Assembly (NCBI GenBank): GCA_005787645.1
Contig: SYAM01000021.1
Coordinates: forward strand, 1-7,274
Direction: 5' to 3'
DNA: 7,274 bases
From: Actinomycetota bacterium
GTDB taxonomy: Bacteria > Actinomycetota > Actinomycetes > Nanopelagicales > Nanopelagicaceae
Below the pieces are notes generated by a model. It was given only the letters and a program-made list of their open reading frames with translations. It was not told the origin of the DNA and ran no database searches. Numbering within the stretch: the first letter of the stretch is position 1; each line of letters begins with the position of its first letter. Positions 6,296 through 7,274 of this stretch are shown here, one piece after another. Made by a program: the position numbers and the translations under genes.

Positions 6296-6334
6296 ATTGC
6301 CTTTGGGTATTGCCTTTACGGATTGCCTTTCGGG
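6296..6334 (-). repeat. Three 13-bp direct repeats in the groES leader
   Basis: On the plus strand ATTGCCTTT occurs at 6296, 6309 and 6322, exactly 13 bp apart, each followed by a variable GC-rich tetranucleotide (GGGT, ACGG, CGGG). In the mRNA sense each reads AAAGGCAAT, so each contains a Shine-Dalgarno-like AAAGG, and a further AAAGG follows at about 6291-6295. The repeats lie between the CIRCE operator and the real groES ribosome-binding site. Function is unknown. Confidence 0.85.
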
Positions 6335-6337
6335 CAG

Positions 6338-6364
6338 TTAGCAGTGTCGGGGTGAGAGTGCTAA
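6338..6364 (-). promoter_or_regulatory. CIRCE operator (HrcA binding site) of groES-groEL
   Basis: The element fits TTAGCACTC-N9-GAGTGCTAA. Read on the minus strand, the first arm TTAGCACTC (6364-6356) is perfect, the spacer is 9 nt, and the second arm is CACTGCTAA (6346-6338) with two mismatches to consensus. The flanking G/C pair at 6337/6365 extends the outer stem. It covers the expected transcription start, so HrcA bound here would block initiation; release on heat shock is the known mechanism for this element. hrcA itself is not in the window. Confidence 0.9.
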
Positions 6365-6369
6365 CGCAA

Positions 6370-6398
6370 AGGGTAGAACCTGGCCCCCAGGCGGTCAA
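6370..6398 (-). promoter_or_regulatory. Promoter of groES-groEL
   Basis: On the minus strand TTGACC (6398-6393) and TACCCT (6375-6370) are separated by 17 nt, an optimal spacing for the housekeeping sigma factor. The predicted start, about 7 nt downstream, falls at the outer edge of the CIRCE element, which is the usual arrangement. The spacer contains a perfect 5-bp inverted repeat, CCTGG-GGG-CCAGG (6391-6379). Confidence 0.75.
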
Positions 6399-6404
6399 TT
6401 TGAG

Positions 6405-6420
6405 TGTGAAGATGTGAAGA
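6405..6420. repeat. Perfect 8-bp tandem duplication upstream of the groES -35 element
   Basis: TGTGAAGA occurs twice without interruption (6405-6412 and 6413-6420), ending 6 bp before the -35 hexamer on the minus-strand reading. It could be a binding site for an activator of groES or simply replication slippage. Nothing else in the sequence decides between these. Confidence 0.6.
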
Positions 6421-6434
6421 GGTGCGCTCCCTTA

Positions 6435-6482
6435 GATGGGTAGCGAGATGGGTAGCGAGATGGGTTGCTAGATGGGCAGCCC
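6435..6482. repeat. Four-copy 12-bp tandem repeat across the tsaD stop codon
   Basis: GATGGG begins at 6435, 6447, 6459 and 6471, a strict 12-bp period. The units are GATGGGTAGCGA twice, then GATGGGTTGCTA and the diverged GATGGGCAGCCC. The rightmost unit encodes the last residues of TsaD; the others are downstream of its TAG stop. In the tsaD frame the array reads LPI-stop-QPIS-LPIS-LPI-stop, so it is an in-frame expansion of the gene's final codons. Confidence 0.9.
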
Positions 6483-7274
6483 TGGATCCACATCAAGGGC
6501 CAGGGAGTCTGGGGCTACCCCGGCGGAGATGGCTAGGGCGCCGAGGGTCGCGACCATCGCGCCATTATCGGTACAGAGATCGGGGGTGGGGATGGAGAGG
6601 TGCACTCCAGCGCTGGCGCACCGCTGCGCGGCCAAAGCGCGCAATCGGGAGTTGGCGGCTACACCCCCAGCGATCAGCAATCGCTCGATGCCTGTTCGCT
6701 TACATGCAGCGATTGCTTTTGCGGATAACACATCAACAACAGCCTCTTGAAATGAGGCGGCTACATTCGCTCGCTCACGATCGGTGAGTTCAGGGTTTTT
6801 TTCAATCCACCGTGCAACAGCGCTCTTCACTCCTGAGAATGAGAAAGAGAATTCTTTCTCTGCTCGCTCCTTCTCATCGGCAAAAAGAGTAAGGCCACGC
6901 GGGAAATCAATTGCTTTCCCGTCACCCTCGCGAGCCAGTCGATCTAAGTACGGACCCCCAGGAAATGGTAAGCCTAAAATACGAGCAATCTTGTCGAATG
7001 CCTCTCCAGCAGCATCATCGAAGGTTGCGCCAAGGGTTCGAATATCACTGTTGATTTCACGTACCTCAAGAATTGATGAATGACCTCCGCTGACGAGAAG
7101 AGCGATAGTCGGTTCCGGTTCATGTTCCAATGCATCCACTGCAATATGTGCTGCTAGGTGATTGACACCGTAAATCGGAATCTCTAATCCCGCAGCCAGT
7201 CCGGTTGCGCCCCCCGTGCCAACCAGTAACGGGCCAGCTAACCCTGGGCCACGGGTTACTGCAATTGCATCGAA
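6468..7274 (-). CDS. tsaD: tRNA N6-adenosine threonylcarbamoyltransferase, N-terminus cut by the right edge
   Basis: TsaD, with TsaB and TsaE, transfers threonylcarbamoyl from TC-AMP to A37 of ANN-decoding tRNAs (t6A). The visible 268 residues start mid-protein with DAIAVTRGPGLAGPLLVGT; about 75-80 N-terminal residues are missing for a family length near 345. Other motifs in order are the metal-binding VNHLAAH (His39 and His43 of the visible part), LLVSGGHSSILEV, GATFDDAAGEAFDKIARILG, GGPYLDRLAREGD, FSFSGVKSAV, AASFQEAVVDVL, IAGGVAANSRLR, and CTDNGAMVATLGA with the third metal ligand Asp. The protein ends DVDPGLPI at TAG 6470-6468, within a 12-bp tandem repeat. The frame is open from the window edge, so the GTG at 7139 is an internal valine and not a start. 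No terminator is seen between tsaD and the groES promoter, so read-through is possible. The neighbour order tsaD-groES matches M. tuberculosis. Confidence 0.96.
   Translation of the reverse strand, partial: FDAIAVTRGPGLAGPLLVGTGGATGLAAGLEIPIYGVNHLAAHIAVDALEHEPEPTIALLVSGGHSSILEVREINSDIRTLGATFDDAAGEAFDKIARILGLPFPGGPYLDRLAREGDGKAIDFPRGLTLFADEKERAEKEFSFSFSGVKSAVARWIEKNPELTDRERANVAASFQEAVVDVLSAKAIAACKRTGIERLLIAGGVAANSRLRALAAQRCASAGVHLSIPTPDLCTDNGAMVATLGALAISAGVAPDSLALDVDPGLPI

Noticed and set aside
7137..7139. GTG at 7139 as the tsaD start
   Set aside because: The frame continues upstream to the window edge with conserved TsaD sequence, including the HLAAH metal-binding motif, so GTG is an internal valine.
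1..7274. Mobile elements, CRISPR, tRNA or rRNA genes, prophage or defence genes
   Set aside because: No transposase or integrase motifs, terminal inverted repeats, spaced CRISPR-like repeats or tRNA-like cloverleaf were seen. Almost all sequence is assigned to housekeeping or regulatory genes, and no gap without a gene exceeds 235 bp.

Overview
The window is a stretch of actinobacterial chromosome with seven protein genes plus an eighth cut by the left edge. The evidence for Actinomycetota is a WhiB-family Fe-S regulator (found almost only in that phylum and its phages), an actinobacterial-type GuaB3 beside GuaB, and a GroEL1-like chaperonin with a His-rich tail. The gene order tsaD - groES - groEL - whiB - ... 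- guaB - guaB3 also matches, from memory, the Mycobacterium tuberculosis block gcp/tsaD - groES - groEL1 - whiB3 - sigD - guaB2 - guaB3. Base composition looks close to half GC by eye, well below Streptomyces or mycobacteria. Intergenic gaps are very short. Together these fit a compact, possibly free-living aquatic actinobacterium, but the lineage assignment is inference.

Layout, left to right. Positions 1-2851 (minus strand) hold a tight GMP-synthesis operon transcribed guaB -> guaB3 -> guaA, with guaA running off the left edge. The joints are nearly overlapping: the guaB stop lies inside the guaB3 ribosome-binding site, and guaA opens at or just before the guaB3 stop. GuaB is only about 371 residues because the regulatory CBS (Bateman) pair is absent. 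GuaB3 has His in place of the IMPDH catalytic Cys. Upstream on the same strand (2911-3798) is a MerR-type DNA-binding protein with a CarH-like cobalamin-binding module. Divergent from it is a WhiB3/WhiD-like gene (3908-4198, plus strand). A strong bidirectional terminator (4228-4268) separates whiB from the convergent groES-groEL operon (minus, 6233-4282). That operon has a recognisable promoter, a CIRCE (HrcA) operator and an unusual leader with three 13-bp repeats. At the right edge is the C-terminal three quarters of tsaD (minus), whose stop codon lies inside a four-copy 12-bp tandem repeat.

How the genes work together. GuaB oxidises IMP to XMP, and GuaA aminates XMP to GMP, so the left operon is the complete IMP-to-GMP branch plus the enigmatic GuaB3. 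GroES/GroEL is the heat-inducible chaperonin. TsaD makes the t6A modification of ANN-decoding tRNAs. The two central regulators probably sense redox state (WhiB, by a 4Fe-4S cluster) and cobalamin or light (MerR-B12), but their targets cannot be read from the sequence.

I see no mobile element, CRISPR array, tRNA or rRNA, and no wholly new multi-gene system. The most unusual points are the CBS-less GuaB, the B12-type regulator placed directly before it, the groES leader repeats, the in-frame repeat array at the tsaD terminus, and the guaA start that lacks a normal initiation codon at the expected spacing.
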